Source: Proteobacteria bacterium UBA1148 (lineage in GTDB: Bacteria; Pseudomonadota; Gammaproteobacteria; Steroidobacterales; Rariloculaceae). Taken from it: a stretch of DNA of 19,808 nucleotides. The number at the start of each line of letters is the position of its first letter. The first letter of the stretch is position 1. The DNA is taken from the NCBI GenBank assembly GCA_002311835.1, contig DBZY01000059.1:20295-40102 (forward strand), read 5' to 3'. Below are positions 7,882 to 14,932 of this stretch, in pieces. Both the position numbers and the translations under genes were made by a program. The notes below the pieces were generated by a model that ran no database searches, was not told the origin of the DNA, and was given only the letters and a program-made list of their open reading frames with translations.

Positions 7882-10167
7882 TCAAGTCCCAGGCAAGTGC
7901 TCAAGTTCCCGTGTTATCGGTTCCATGAGAAATACCAGGCCATCATCCTCGGAGTTCAGCGCAACACGCACATGCCCACCATCCGTAAGCTTCCCGAATA
8001 GAAGTTCTTCTGCCAGAGGTCTTTTGATATGCTCCTGTATCACGCGAGCCATAGGGCGGGCACCCATTTTCTGATCGTAACCTTTCTCCGCAATCCAGGT
8101 TCGGGCAGACGTTTCAAGTTCGATCGTGACATTATTCTTGTCTAGTTGAGACTCCAACTCCACGATAAGCTTATCAACAACGCGAGCAATGGACGTCTCA
8201 TCCAATGCATCAAACTGGATAATGGCATCCAATCGATTACGAAACTCCGGGGAAAATATTTTCTTTATAATCTCAAGAGCATCACTAGAGTGATCCTGGA
8301 GAGTGAACCCAACGGATGCTCGGCTCGTTTCCTGCGCACCGGCGTTAGTAGTCATGACTATGATGACGTTATGAAAGTCCGCCTTGCGCCCGTTGTTGTC
8401 TGTCAACACTCCATGATCCATCACTTGGAGAAGCAAATTGAAGACCTCGGGATGCGCCTTCTCTATTTCATCCAGTAACAACACGCAGTGCGGATTTTTC
8501 GTGACAGCCTCTGTCATGAGCCCACCCTGATCGAACCCGATATACCCTGGCGGCGCACCAATCAATCTAGATACGGTATGCCTTTCCATGTACTCAGACA
8601 TATCGAACCGTACAAGTTCTACGCCCATTGTCATCGCCAACTGTCGAGTAACCTCCGTTTTCCCAACACCCGTCGGCCCCGAAAACAAGAATGACCCCAC
8701 GGGACGCTGTTCATCGCCAAGTCCAGATCTCGACATCTTGATCGCCGAAGTCAATGCTCCTATGGCACGATCTTGCCCAAAAATAACAAGCTTAAGATCC
8801 CGCTCCAGATGGCCGAGCACGTCGCGGTCAGACGCTGTTACAGTTTTCGCTGGAATCCGCGCCATTTTGGCGACGATGTTCTGAACAAGCTCGACATCCA
8901 CGACCTCTTCTCGCTCATCTTTAGGCTGGAGACGTTTATTAGCTCCAGCCTCATCAATAACATCAATGGCCTTATCCGGAAGTTTACGGTCATTAATATG
9001 CTTGCTCGAAAGCTCAGCTGCGACCTGAAGTGCGGCATCTTCATAGCGAACACCGTGATGCTCTTCGAAACGACTCCTTATCCCACGTAGAATCTGTACT
9101 GTCTCATCGATACTAGGCTCAACAATATCAATCTTCTGAAAGCGACGCGCTAATGCATGATCCTTTTCAAAAATACCACGAAATTCTGAGTAAGTAGTCG
9201 AGCCAATACAACGAATATCTCCATTCGCAAGAACGGGCTTAATAAGGTTTGAGGCATCCATAACACCGCCAGAAGTGGCGCCCGCTCCGATTACGGTATG
9301 AATTTCATCGATGAATAGAATCGCACCTTGTTCCCGTTTTAACTCATTGATAACGTCCTTTAAACGTTTTTCAAAATCTCCACGATATTTCGTTCCTGCA
9401 AGAAGCGAACCCATGTCAAGCGCATATATCGTGCACTCCTGCAGAACTTCCGGGACATTGCTTTCAACAATCAATCGCGCCAGCCCTTCCGCAAGCGCGG
9501 TTTTTCCAACCCCTGCTTCACCAACATATAATGGATTATTTTTTCGTCGGCGGCAGAGAATTTGAACCGTCCTCTCAACCTCCGACTCACGGCCAATAAG
9601 CGGATCGATCCGGCCATCCTGAGCACGGGCATTTAGATTTGTCGTGAACTGCTCAAGCGCGGTGGTTGCCATATCAGGACGCTCCCCGTCCATAACACCG
9701 ACAACTTCCTCATCTTCCGAAGTACCATCTTGAATTTTTGACATGCCGTGGGAGATGTAATTGACCACGTCCAGTCGCGCAATACCCTGCCCACCGAGAA
9801 TGTAAACCGCTTGTGTCTGTTTTTCGCTGAAAATGGATACCAACACGTTTGTTGGCGTTACTTCTTTTTTGCCGCTGGATTGAATATGGAAAACAGCTCG
9901 CTGCAGCACTCGCTGAAAGCCCAACGTAGGTTGTACTTCGATCTCCTCCTGATCATCATCCAGCTTCGGAGTCGACTCCATAATGAATTCTATGAGCTCA
10001 CGACGAACATGCTCGATGTCCGCGCCACAGGCTTTAAGGATCTCGACGACGTCAGGTGTTTCAAGAAGAGTCAATAACATGTGCTCCACTGTTATGAACT
10101 CGTGCTGATCCTCCCGCGCTCTTTGGAAAGCTTCGTTCAAACAGTACTCAAGATCATTTGATAACAT
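7882..10167 (-). CDS. clpA: ATP-dependent Clp protease ATP-binding subunit ClpA
   Basis: ClpA is the hexameric AAA+ unfoldase that feeds substrates, including those delivered by ClpS, to ClpP. From the chosen ATG it has 761 residues (E. coli 758). The N domain (1-145) begins MLSNDLEYCLNEAF, close to the E. coli start. Module 1 has Walker A GEAGVGKT (216-223) and Walker B ILFIDE (283-288); module 2 has GPTGVGKT (497-504) and VLLLDE (562-567). The ClpP-docking loop is VGFTLQD (619-625), the equivalent of IGL in E. coli. An in-frame upstream TTG/ATG extension of seven residues exists inside clpS. I rejected it because the ATG at 10167 shares one base with the clpS stop (TGATG) and follows GGAAGAG. 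clpP is not in the window. Confidence 0.98.
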   Translation of the reverse strand: MLSNDLEYCLNEAFQRAREDQHEFITVEHMLLTLLETPDVVEILKACGADIEHVRRELIEFIMESTPKLDDDQEEIEVQPTLGFQRVLQRAVFHIQSSGKKEVTPTNVLVSIFSEKQTQAVYILGGQGIARLDVVNYISHGMSKIQDGTSEDEEVVGVMDGERPDMATTALEQFTTNLNARAQDGRIDPLIGRESEVERTVQILCRRRKNNPLYVGEAGVGKTALAEGLARLIVESNVPEVLQECTIYALDMGSLLAGTKYRGDFEKRLKDVINELKREQGAILFIDEIHTVIGAGATSGGVMDASNLIKPVLANGDIRCIGSTTYSEFRGIFEKDHALARRFQKIDIVEPSIDETVQILRGIRSRFEEHHGVRYEDAALQVAAELSSKHINDRKLPDKAIDVIDEAGANKRLQPKDEREEVVDVELVQNIVAKMARIPAKTVTASDRDVLGHLERDLKLVIFGQDRAIGALTSAIKMSRSGLGDEQRPVGSFLFSGPTGVGKTEVTRQLAMTMGVELVRFDMSEYMERHTVSRLIGAPPGYIGFDQGGLMTEAVTKNPHCVLLLDEIEKAHPEVFNLLLQVMDHGVLTDNNGRKADFHNVIIVMTTNAGAQETSRASVGFTLQDHSSDALEIIKKIFSPEFRNRLDAIIQFDALDETSIARVVDKLIVELESQLDKNNVTIELETSARTWIAEKGYDQKMGARPMARVIQEHIKRPLAEELLFGKLTDGGHVRVALNSEDDGLVFLMEPITRELEHLPGT

Positions 10168-10553
10168 CAGTTCTCTTCCATAGTACATAGCAAAGGATGC
10201 TGGTGCTTCTGCGCTAATCCTGTCACCTGCGCTACTTTAGTCTCGGCAATCTCATAGGTATAGACCCCACAAATCCCTTTCCCCTTAGTATGGACCTGCA
10301 ACATAATGCGCATCGCGGCGGAGCGATCCATGGAAAAAATTCCCTGCAGAATCTGAACTACGAAATCCATGGGAGTATAGTCGTCATTCAATAGTACAAC
10401 GTGATAAAGCGGCGGCTTCTTGAGCCGCGGGCGAGCTTCCTCAATGGCTAGACCGTGGTCGCTCTCAGCTCCGCCTTCCCCCTGCTGCGCAATAGGATTC
10501 TGGCCTTGAGGACGCATGACCCCCATTATATATTTGGGCAGATCATCAGACAT
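10167..10553 (-). CDS. clpS: ClpS, N-degron adaptor for ClpAP
   Basis: ClpS binds proteins with N-terminal Leu, Phe, Trp or Tyr and hands them to ClpA. The core from PPLYHVVLLNDDYTPMDFVV to HQHPLLCTMEEN is unmistakable. It includes the Asn-Asp-Asp of the binding pocket, the MLQVHTKGKG histidine and CGVYTYEIAETKVAQV. The N-terminal tail of about 45 residues is unstructured-looking (QGEGGAESDHG), as in Pseudomonas. The start is uncertain: ATGs exist at 10583, 10553, 10526 and 10517, none with a good Shine-Dalgarno match. I chose 10553 because it gives a length near 128 residues, close to relatives, and 10583 would add ten residues. The stop overlaps clpA by one base. Inverted repeats lie between lexA and this gene. 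Confidence 0.93.
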   Translation of the reverse strand: MSDDLPKYIMGVMRPQGQNPIAQQGEGGAESDHGLAIEEARPRLKKPPLYHVVLLNDDYTPMDFVVQILQGIFSMDRSAAMRIMLQVHTKGKGICGVYTYEIAETKVAQVTGLAQKHQHPLLCTMEEN

Positions 10554-10599
10554 ACTAGATATTATCGGGCCTTCTAACGGCATTTAAAGTCACGACATC

Positions 10600-10652
10600 C
10601 ATCTGAATTTTTAGATGCCCACAATGCGCTTACACTACGCATAACGCATTGT
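10600..10652 (-). promoter_or_regulatory. Two inverted repeats between lexA and clpS
   Basis: Going along the minus strand, ACAATGCG (10652-10645) pairs perfectly with CGCATTGT (10628-10621) across a 16-base loop. CATCT (10617-10613) then pairs with AGATG (10604-10600) across eight bases. Neither stem is followed by a clear run of T on either strand, so a standard intrinsic terminator is unlikely. They could be an operator dyad, an attenuating or stabilising RNA structure in a lexA-clpS transcript, or chance. The AT-rich stretch at 10653-10691 next to it is a possible promoter region for clpS-clpA, but I see no well-spaced hexamer pair. Confidence 0.4.
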
Positions 10653-10691
10653 TCTAAAAGATTTTATATTTTTTACTATTTCCGCAAAAGA

Positions 10692-11300
10692 TTAGACGGT
10701 ATTTCGCATGACGCCAATTACGACTCCTTCTATAGTCATAGTCTGCTCTCTAAGATCAATTTGAATAGGATCGAAATCAGGATTTTCTGGCATAAGCGAA
10801 ACCACGTGTCCCACCTGATGATAGCGTTTGACGGTCACCTCATCTTCTAAACGCGCAACTACGATTTGCCGATTCTTTACCTCTGTTGAACGATGCACCG
10901 CAACCAGATCTCCATCTAAGATCCCTGCACCTTGCATACTCATACCTCGTACTCGGAGCAAAAAATGAGGTTTTACCTTAAAAAATGTCGGATCAATCTG
11001 ATAGTAAGCCTCCACATGCTCCTCTGCTAATATCGGTTGCCCGGCCGCAACCTGTCCTACCAACGGTAAGCCTATTTGTTCTCGCAAGGTATCTTTCAAA
11101 CGAATGCCACGAGAAATACCAGGCAAGAGTTCAATAACCCCCTTACGTTCCAAAGCCCGTAAATGTTCCTCAGCAGCATTTACAGAACGGAAACCTAACT
11201 CTTCAGCGATTTCGGCACGGGTAGGAGGGAGGCTTGTTTCCTCAATAACTTTTTGAATTATAGAGAGAATTTGATTTTGTCGTGAAGTTAATTGCTGCAT
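10692..11300 (-). CDS. lexA: LexA repressor / SOS self-cleaving protease
   Basis: LexA represses DNA-damage genes and cuts itself when RecA filaments form. From the ATG at 11300 the protein has 202 residues, as in E. coli. The winged-helix DNA-binding domain (1-70) includes LPPTRAEIAEELGFRSVNAA and RKGVIELLPGISRGIRL. The cleavage site is the A86-G87 bond in VGQVAAGQP. The catalytic pair is S121 in RGMSMQG and K158 in EVTVKRY, shifted two residues from E. coli S119 and K156. A TTG at 11324 would add eight residues but lies inside an SOS-box-like sequence, so I rejected it. The ATG has no strong Shine-Dalgarno match. Two operator-like sites lie directly upstream, consistent with self-repression. 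No sulA, dinB or umuDC neighbour is present. Confidence 0.98.
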   Translation of the reverse strand: MQQLTSRQNQILSIIQKVIEETSLPPTRAEIAEELGFRSVNAAEEHLRALERKGVIELLPGISRGIRLKDTLREQIGLPLVGQVAAGQPILAEEHVEAYYQIDPTFFKVKPHFLLRVRGMSMQGAGILDGDLVAVHRSTEVKNRQIVVARLEDEVTVKRYHQVGHVVSLMPENPDFDPIQIDLREQTMTIEGVVIGVMRNTV

Positions 11301-11308
11301 TTTAATCA

Positions 11309-11324
11309 CTGTATATAAACCCAA
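11309..11324 (-). promoter_or_regulatory. Weaker SOS-box-like half match next to lexA start
   Basis: The plus strand reads CTGTATATAAACCCAA. The left half matches the LexA consensus CTGTATATATATACAG very well, while the right half is degenerate (CAA in place of CAG). It lies 2 bases from the strong box and 8 bases before the lexA ATG. E. coli lexA also has two adjacent boxes, which makes a second weak site plausible. Confidence 0.45.
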
Positions 11325-11326
11325 TA

Positions 11327-11342
11327 CTGATATTATATACAG
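11327..11342 (-). promoter_or_regulatory. lexA: SOS box (LexA operator) of lexA
   Basis: CTGATATTATATACAG fits the CTG-N10-CAG LexA operator with an AT-rich alternating core and TA flanking on the left. It lies 26 bases upstream of the lexA ATG. On the minus strand it contains TATAAT, a likely -10 element, with a possible TTGATC or CTTGAT -35 just upstream, so bound LexA would block its own promoter. It also lies about 180 bases upstream of the divergent lipoprotein gene, whose own candidate promoter is further away. Confidence 0.85.
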
Positions 11343-11439
11343 TTATTATAAGGATCAAGCCATCAGGACAAGAAAACTCAAGTGCCCGCCAATAAAATTC
11401 AGAATCTTGAATATGCGATACTAAAGTACTCACTCCGAA

Positions 11440-11468
11440 TTGCAGTAATGCGCGCTTTAGGAAATAAT
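11440..11468 (+). promoter_or_regulatory. Candidate promoter of the OprI/Lpp-like lipoprotein gene
   Basis: TTGCAG (11440-11445) and AATAAT (11463-11468) are separated by 17 bases. This is the best sigma-70-like pair in the 222-base gap between lexA and the lipoprotein gene. Transcription would begin near 11475 and give a leader of about 48 bases. The -35 match is only moderate. Confidence 0.35.
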
Positions 11469-11522
11469 CATGCTTCTACATTCAAATTAAACTGTCTGCC
11501 AAAGACGACTCAGGGGAACTCA

Positions 11523-11807
11523 ATGATTAGGAAACTCCAGCTAGGCGCACTCTGTGCCGCCTTGGCCCTTGCTACCGGATGCGCAACAATTACCCAGCAA
11601 GACTTAGATGCTGTGCGCTCTGTTGCTGAAAGCGCCCAAAGCTCTGCAGCCGACGCTGCGCGCCAGGCAGGCGAAGCCCGCCAGATGGCCTCAGGCGCTC
11701 AAAGCACTGCAAACCAAGCACTCTCAGCAGCTAATGCAGCTCAAGCCTGCTGCGATGCTACAAACGAAAGAGTAGACCGCATGTTCGAAGCAAGTCAGAC
11801 AAAATAG
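11523..11807 (+). CDS. Alanine-rich OprI/Lpp-like outer-membrane lipoprotein
   Basis: The 94-residue precursor has a lipoprotein signal MIRKLQLGALCAALALATGC with C20 as the lipidated residue. The next residue is Ala, so Lol sorting to the outer membrane is expected. The mature part is a continuous alanine-rich helix with heptad-like spacing (VAESAQSSAADAARQAGEAR, NQALSAANAAQ) and ends NERVDRMFEASQTK, very like Pseudomonas OprI. The terminal lysine is the residue that Braun-type lipoproteins link to peptidoglycan. An unusual C76-C77 pair lies within the helix. GGGGA at 11513-11517 supports this ATG; an in-frame extension to 11382 lacks coding character and would bury the signal peptide. A strong terminator follows, and an L,D-transpeptidase gene faces it. 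Confidence 0.92.
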   Translation: MIRKLQLGALCAALALATGCATITQQDLDAVRSVAESAQSSAADAARQAGEARQMASGAQSTANQALSAANAAQACCDATNERVDRMFEASQTK

Positions 11808-11830
11808 ATCTCAAGCTTCTACGACTTAGA

Positions 11831-11857
11831 AACGCCGTTTAATAGCGGCGTTTTTTT
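11831..11857 (+). terminator. Rho-independent terminator of the OprI/Lpp-like gene
   Basis: AACGCCG (11831-11837) pairs with CGGCGTT (11846-11852) across an eight-base loop and runs straight into seven T residues (11851-11857). It starts 24 bases after the lipoprotein stop. Such a strong terminator suits a highly expressed single-gene transcript. Confidence 0.9.
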
Positions 11858-11874
11858 ATTGTGGTCTACAATTT

Positions 11875-12810
11875 CTATTCTTGCGTTCGAACAACGAGGC
11901 TTGTAGAAGAAACAAACTCAGGAATTCCCAGCGAGCGCAAAGCAACTCCCTCCGCAAGATCCCAACTAAACACCTCACCTTGACCTTCCCCGGTCGCTGC
12001 AACAAATGCACGCGTCAGCTCAGTCATCGTCCAAGCGTCATCTTCAGTTTGTTCATCCAATGGAGGATGCGCTTCGAGATAGAAACCTTCATTGGTCCAT
12101 CCCAACTTATAAGGTTGATTGACAATGCGTACCGGCGTTCCTATCGGAACCTCTTCGAATAACGCCTCGATATCTTCCGGAAACATTCTGATGCAACCAT
12201 GTGTTACACGCATCCCAAGACCCGAAGGCTTATTAGTCCCGTGAATCAGATAACCTGGGAGACTGAGTCGCATTGCATGTTTACCAAGAGGATTATCTGG
12301 CCCGGGCGGGACAACCTTTGGCAATGGACGATTATCAGCCGCATGCTCTTCGCGTATCGACTCGGGTGGGTACCATGTCGGGTTGAGCACTTTGCTGATG
12401 ATTTCTGTACGCCCTAACGGGGTCCCCCAATCCATACGGCCAATACTGATTGGATGGGTAATCACACGTCCCGATTCACCGTCAGGATAGTAGTACAACC
12501 TCAGCTCAGGCAAATTGATTACAACTCCCTGGCGTGGGGTTTTAGGAAGTACAAAGTGAGTGGGTAAAACTATCTCGGTCCCTTCACCAGGCAACCACGG
12601 ATCGACTGTAGGGTTAGCCTGAGCTAGCTCTTCAAAACCAAGGTTGTACTGACGGGCCAACTTAATGAAAGTATCCTCATACTCTGCAACAATCACCCTG
12701 GCCTGACCCACAACATCGCTGTCCTTCGAAAGCTCCAGCTCTATGGCCGATGCTCCATTTAAGACAGCCAATCCTAAAAGAATCGAGAGAATTCTGGCAG
12801 ACTTACCCAT
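11875..12810 (-). CDS. LysM / YkuD L,D-transpeptidase (ErfK/YbiS/YcfS type)
   Basis: A 311-residue periplasmic enzyme. Residues 1-22 are a signal peptide ending GASA. A LysM peptidoglycan-binding domain spans about 37-86 (YEDTFIKLARQYNLGFEELA, IVLPTHFVLP). The YkuD catalytic domain (about 95-235) ends in HGTNKPSGLGMRVTHGC with H190, H204 and nucleophile C206. A C-terminal segment of about 75 residues follows. Length and layout match E. coli ErfK, YbiS and YcfS, which attach Braun lipoprotein to diaminopimelate in peptidoglycan; YnhG/YcbB, which make 3-3 crosslinks, are alternatives. The facing OprI-like gene with terminal lysine supports the anchoring role by inference. Its stop is 18 bases from the end of the terminator. 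A TATAAT sits unusually close to the ATG. Confidence 0.93.
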   Translation of the reverse strand: MGKSARILSILLGLAVLNGASAIELELSKDSDVVGQARVIVAEYEDTFIKLARQYNLGFEELAQANPTVDPWLPGEGTEIVLPTHFVLPKTPRQGVVINLPELRLYYYPDGESGRVITHPISIGRMDWGTPLGRTEIISKVLNPTWYPPESIREEHAADNRPLPKVVPPGPDNPLGKHAMRLSLPGYLIHGTNKPSGLGMRVTHGCIRMFPEDIEALFEEVPIGTPVRIVNQPYKLGWTNEGFYLEAHPPLDEQTEDDAWTMTELTRAFVAATGEGQGEVFSWDLAEGVALRSLGIPEFVSSTSLVVRTQE

Positions 12811-12820
12811 ATACCAGGGG

Positions 12821-12826
12821 ATTATA
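12821..12826 (-). promoter_or_regulatory. Candidate -10 element very close to the L,D-transpeptidase start
   Basis: The minus strand reads TATAAT, ten bases before the ATG at 12810. Transcription would start around 12814, leaving almost no leader and no Shine-Dalgarno sequence (only CCCTGGTAT precedes ATG). No clear -35 is present at normal spacing. It is flanked by AGGG and CCCT, making a small dyad. It may mark a near-leaderless transcript or be chance. Confidence 0.3.
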
Positions 12827-12902
12827 CCCTCTACCTGAAAAATGTGAGCTATGTTAAGGAAGTGGAACGAAAAAATTCAATTTACAAATAAGCAGACTGC
12901 TC

Positions 12903-13856
12903 CTAGTACCTTAGCAAACACGAACCCCAAGTAAATCCAGCACCAAACGCCTCCATGAGAAGTAGATCACCTCGCTTAATTCGTCCATCCCTGACAGCCG
13001 TATCCAACGCCATAGGAATTGACGCCGCTGAAGTGTTCCCGTGCTCTTTAATGGTGAGGATAACCCGTTCCATGGGCAATCCTAACCGCTTTGCAGTTGC
13101 TTCGATTATCCTAACGTTAGCTTGGTGAGGCACAAACCAGTCGATCTGACCCTGCTCCAGGCCATTCTCTAAGAGAACTTTATCCACCATAGCCTCCAGG
13201 GTGCGAACAGCTACTTTGAAAACCTCGTTACCCTTCATGTGAAGTTTCGCAGTCTCGCCCACCTTCAGACTTGAAACTCCAGCATCCGCGCAAAGAAGAT
13301 CGCGGTGTTTTCCATCAGCGCCAAGATCACTGAAGAGTATCCCAGGATTCTCGGCCGCTTCTAGAATCACAGCCCCAGCCCCATCCCCGAACAACACACA
13401 AGTCTCACGATCACCCCAGTCAAGTAAGCGTGACATGGTTTCTGCCCCAACTACGAGAGCACATTTCGCCTGCCCTAAACGAATAAACTGATCAGCAATT
13501 GTCAGCGCGTAAATAAAGCCACTGCATGCGGCCTCTACGCTGAATGCGATTCCAGTCATGCCCATTCGTTCCTGTAGCAGACAGGCGACGTTTGGAAGTA
13601 TAAGGTCAGGTGTGCAGGTACCCACTACAACCATGTCGATGTCTTTGGGACCTAAGCCAGACGCTTCCAACGCTGAGTACGCAGCTTTCTCGGCGAGATG
13701 ACTTGTAGCCTCATTCTCAGCAGCTATGTGTCGAACCTCGATACCGGTACGCGTACGTATCCATTCGTCTGAGGTGTTGACAATTTTTGCAAGCTCATTA
13801 TTTGTTAAAGCCCTCTCTGGGAGATACATCCCTGTGCCACTTACATGTGAGTACAT
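12903..13856 (-). CDS. fabH: Beta-ketoacyl-ACP synthase III
   Basis: FabH starts fatty-acid synthesis by condensing acetyl-CoA with malonyl-ACP in the cytoplasm. The 317-residue protein has the Cys-His-Asn triad at E. coli-like positions: C111 in EAACSGF, H244 in PHQANVRI and N274 in EHGNTSAAS. The N-terminal TSDEWIRTRTGI and C-terminal LLMEAFGAGFTWGSCLLRY are also typical. The ATG at 13856 is preceded by CAGGGAG and overlaps the end of plsX by 16 bases, implying coupled translation. In E. coli fabD, fabG and acpP follow; here the next gene is the L,D-transpeptidase, so the fab cluster is cut short. No terminator is visible after the stop. Confidence 0.98.
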   Translation of the reverse strand: MYSHVSGTGMYLPERALTNNELAKIVNTSDEWIRTRTGIEVRHIAAENEATSHLAEKAAYSALEASGLGPKDIDMVVVGTCTPDLILPNVACLLQERMGMTGIAFSVEAACSGFIYALTIADQFIRLGQAKCALVVGAETMSRLLDWGDRETCVLFGDGAGAVILEAAENPGILFSDLGADGKHRDLLCADAGVSSLKVGETAKLHMKGNEVFKVAVRTLEAMVDKVLLENGLEQGQIDWFVPHQANVRIIEATAKRLGLPMERVILTIKEHGNTSAASIPMALDTAVRDGRIKRGDLLLMEAFGAGFTWGSCLLRY

Positions 13857-14869
13857 TGTGCTCCCTGAGTCTTAATAAGCCTTCCAATTTGTACGGGGAC
13901 ACCCTTTCGAGCTTCCACGATAGCTGTCTGAATCGCACACTCAAATGCAAATTTATCAGCGCCGCCGTGGCTCTTAATAACCACGCCGTTCAAACCAAGC
14001 AGGCTGGCACCATTATATCGCCGTGTATCGAGTCGATTACGAATCGCGTTCAACGCTGAGTAAGCGGAAAGACTTTGTAGTTGTCGGATAGGGTTCCGGC
14101 TAAACTCCTCGCGCATTATCACAGTGATAAGACCGGCTACACCCTCCATTGTCTTGAGTGCAACGTTACCCACAAAACCGTCACTAACAATGACGTCTAC
14201 CTCACCACTAAAAACAGCATCGCCCTCAACGAAACCCACATAGTTTAAATCACTCTGATTCAGTTGTTCCCCCGCCTCACGCACCACTTCATTACCTTTG
14301 ATATCTTCCTGTCCGATATTAAGCAGCCCTATTCTTGCCCGTTCGATATCTAGAAAATCTTCAGCCACAACGGAACCCATCAGTGCAAATTGAAATAAAT
14401 GCCGCGCATTACAGCCGACATTCGCACCAAGGTCGAGCATAAACGTATACCCACTCAAACTAGGAACCGCGCCAATAATCGCGGGCCGATCCACGCCTGG
14501 CAACATCTTTAGCACGTAATGCGAGATAGCCATCAACGCGCCTGTATTGCCCGAACTTACGCAAGCATCCGCTTCTCCGCTCTTTACCGCCTCGATAGCG
14601 ATTCGCATTGAGGAATGCTTCTTGTGCCGTAAAGCATCTGCAGGATGCTCATCCATACCCACAATTTCAGCCGCACTAGCAAAAATTAACCGACTACCGT
14701 ACCTATCACCCGCTTTTGCTCGAACTCCATCGAGCGTGTTTGGAGACCCCACCACCAGGAAATTAACCGAATCATCTTTCTCTAGTGTCGCAAGTACTGC
14801 TGGTATGACAGCTTCTGGCCCTAGGTCCCCACCCATGGCATCAAGAGCAATTGTGACCTTTTGAGTCAT
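13841..14869 (-). CDS. plsX: Phosphate acyltransferase PlsX
   Basis: PlsX converts acyl-ACP to acyl-phosphate, the donor for PlsY in phospholipid synthesis, and acts peripherally at the membrane. The 342 residues show the family marks IALDAMGGDLGPEAVIPA near the N-terminus, MDEHPADALRHKKHSSM, CVSSGNTGALMA, FMLDLGANVGC, NIGQEDIKGNE, VIVSDGFVGNVALKTMEG and GASLLGLNGVVIKSHGGA. I use the ATG at 14869; a TTG one codon earlier is also in frame. The Shine-Dalgarno match is weak. It follows rpmF by 59 bases and overlaps fabH by 16 bases, the classic yceD-rpmF-plsX-fabH order. Confidence 0.98.
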   Translation of the reverse strand: MTQKVTIALDAMGGDLGPEAVIPAVLATLEKDDSVNFLVVGSPNTLDGVRAKAGDRYGSRLIFASAAEIVGMDEHPADALRHKKHSSMRIAIEAVKSGEADACVSSGNTGALMAISHYVLKMLPGVDRPAIIGAVPSLSGYTFMLDLGANVGCNARHLFQFALMGSVVAEDFLDIERARIGLLNIGQEDIKGNEVVREAGEQLNQSDLNYVGFVEGDAVFSGEVDVIVSDGFVGNVALKTMEGVAGLITVIMREEFSRNPIRQLQSLSAYSALNAIRNRLDTRRYNGASLLGLNGVVIKSHGGADKFAFECAIQTAIVEARKGVPVQIGRLIKTQGAQCTHM

Positions 14870-14917
14870 CAAAACAGTTTTATGATGAGAGTACTAAGAG
14901 CTCTGGTGAAGCACTAG

Positions 14918-14932
14918 GTAGGCCGTGCCTAC
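14918..14932 (-). other. Small hairpin over the rpmF stop codon
   Basis: GTAGGC and GCCTAC form a six-base-pair stem with a three-base loop that includes the rpmF stop codon (14929-14931). No T-run follows, so it is not a standard terminator. It could be a processing or stability element that lowers plsX output relative to ribosomal protein L32. Chance is possible. Confidence 0.35.

Noticed and set aside
7857..7910. Possible terminator or repeat between infA and clpA (CCTAGG/CCCAGG, GCTCAAGT twice)
   Set aside because: The stem has a mismatch and no T-run, and the eight-base repeat is short and lies partly in the clpA coding end.
8146..9090. Several plus-strand ORFs of 68-110 codons inside clpA
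   Set aside because: All are antisense to a clearly intact clpA; no signal, domain or ribosome site supports them.
11301..11324. TTG start eight codons upstream for lexA
   Set aside because: The extension falls inside an operator-like sequence, and the ATG at 11300 gives the usual 202-residue LexA.
11382..11522. In-frame N-terminal extension of the OprI-like lipoprotein, giving 141 residues
   Set aside because: It would bury the lipoprotein signal peptide, lacks a ribosome site, and overlaps the likely promoter; GGGGA stands just before the internal ATG at 11523.
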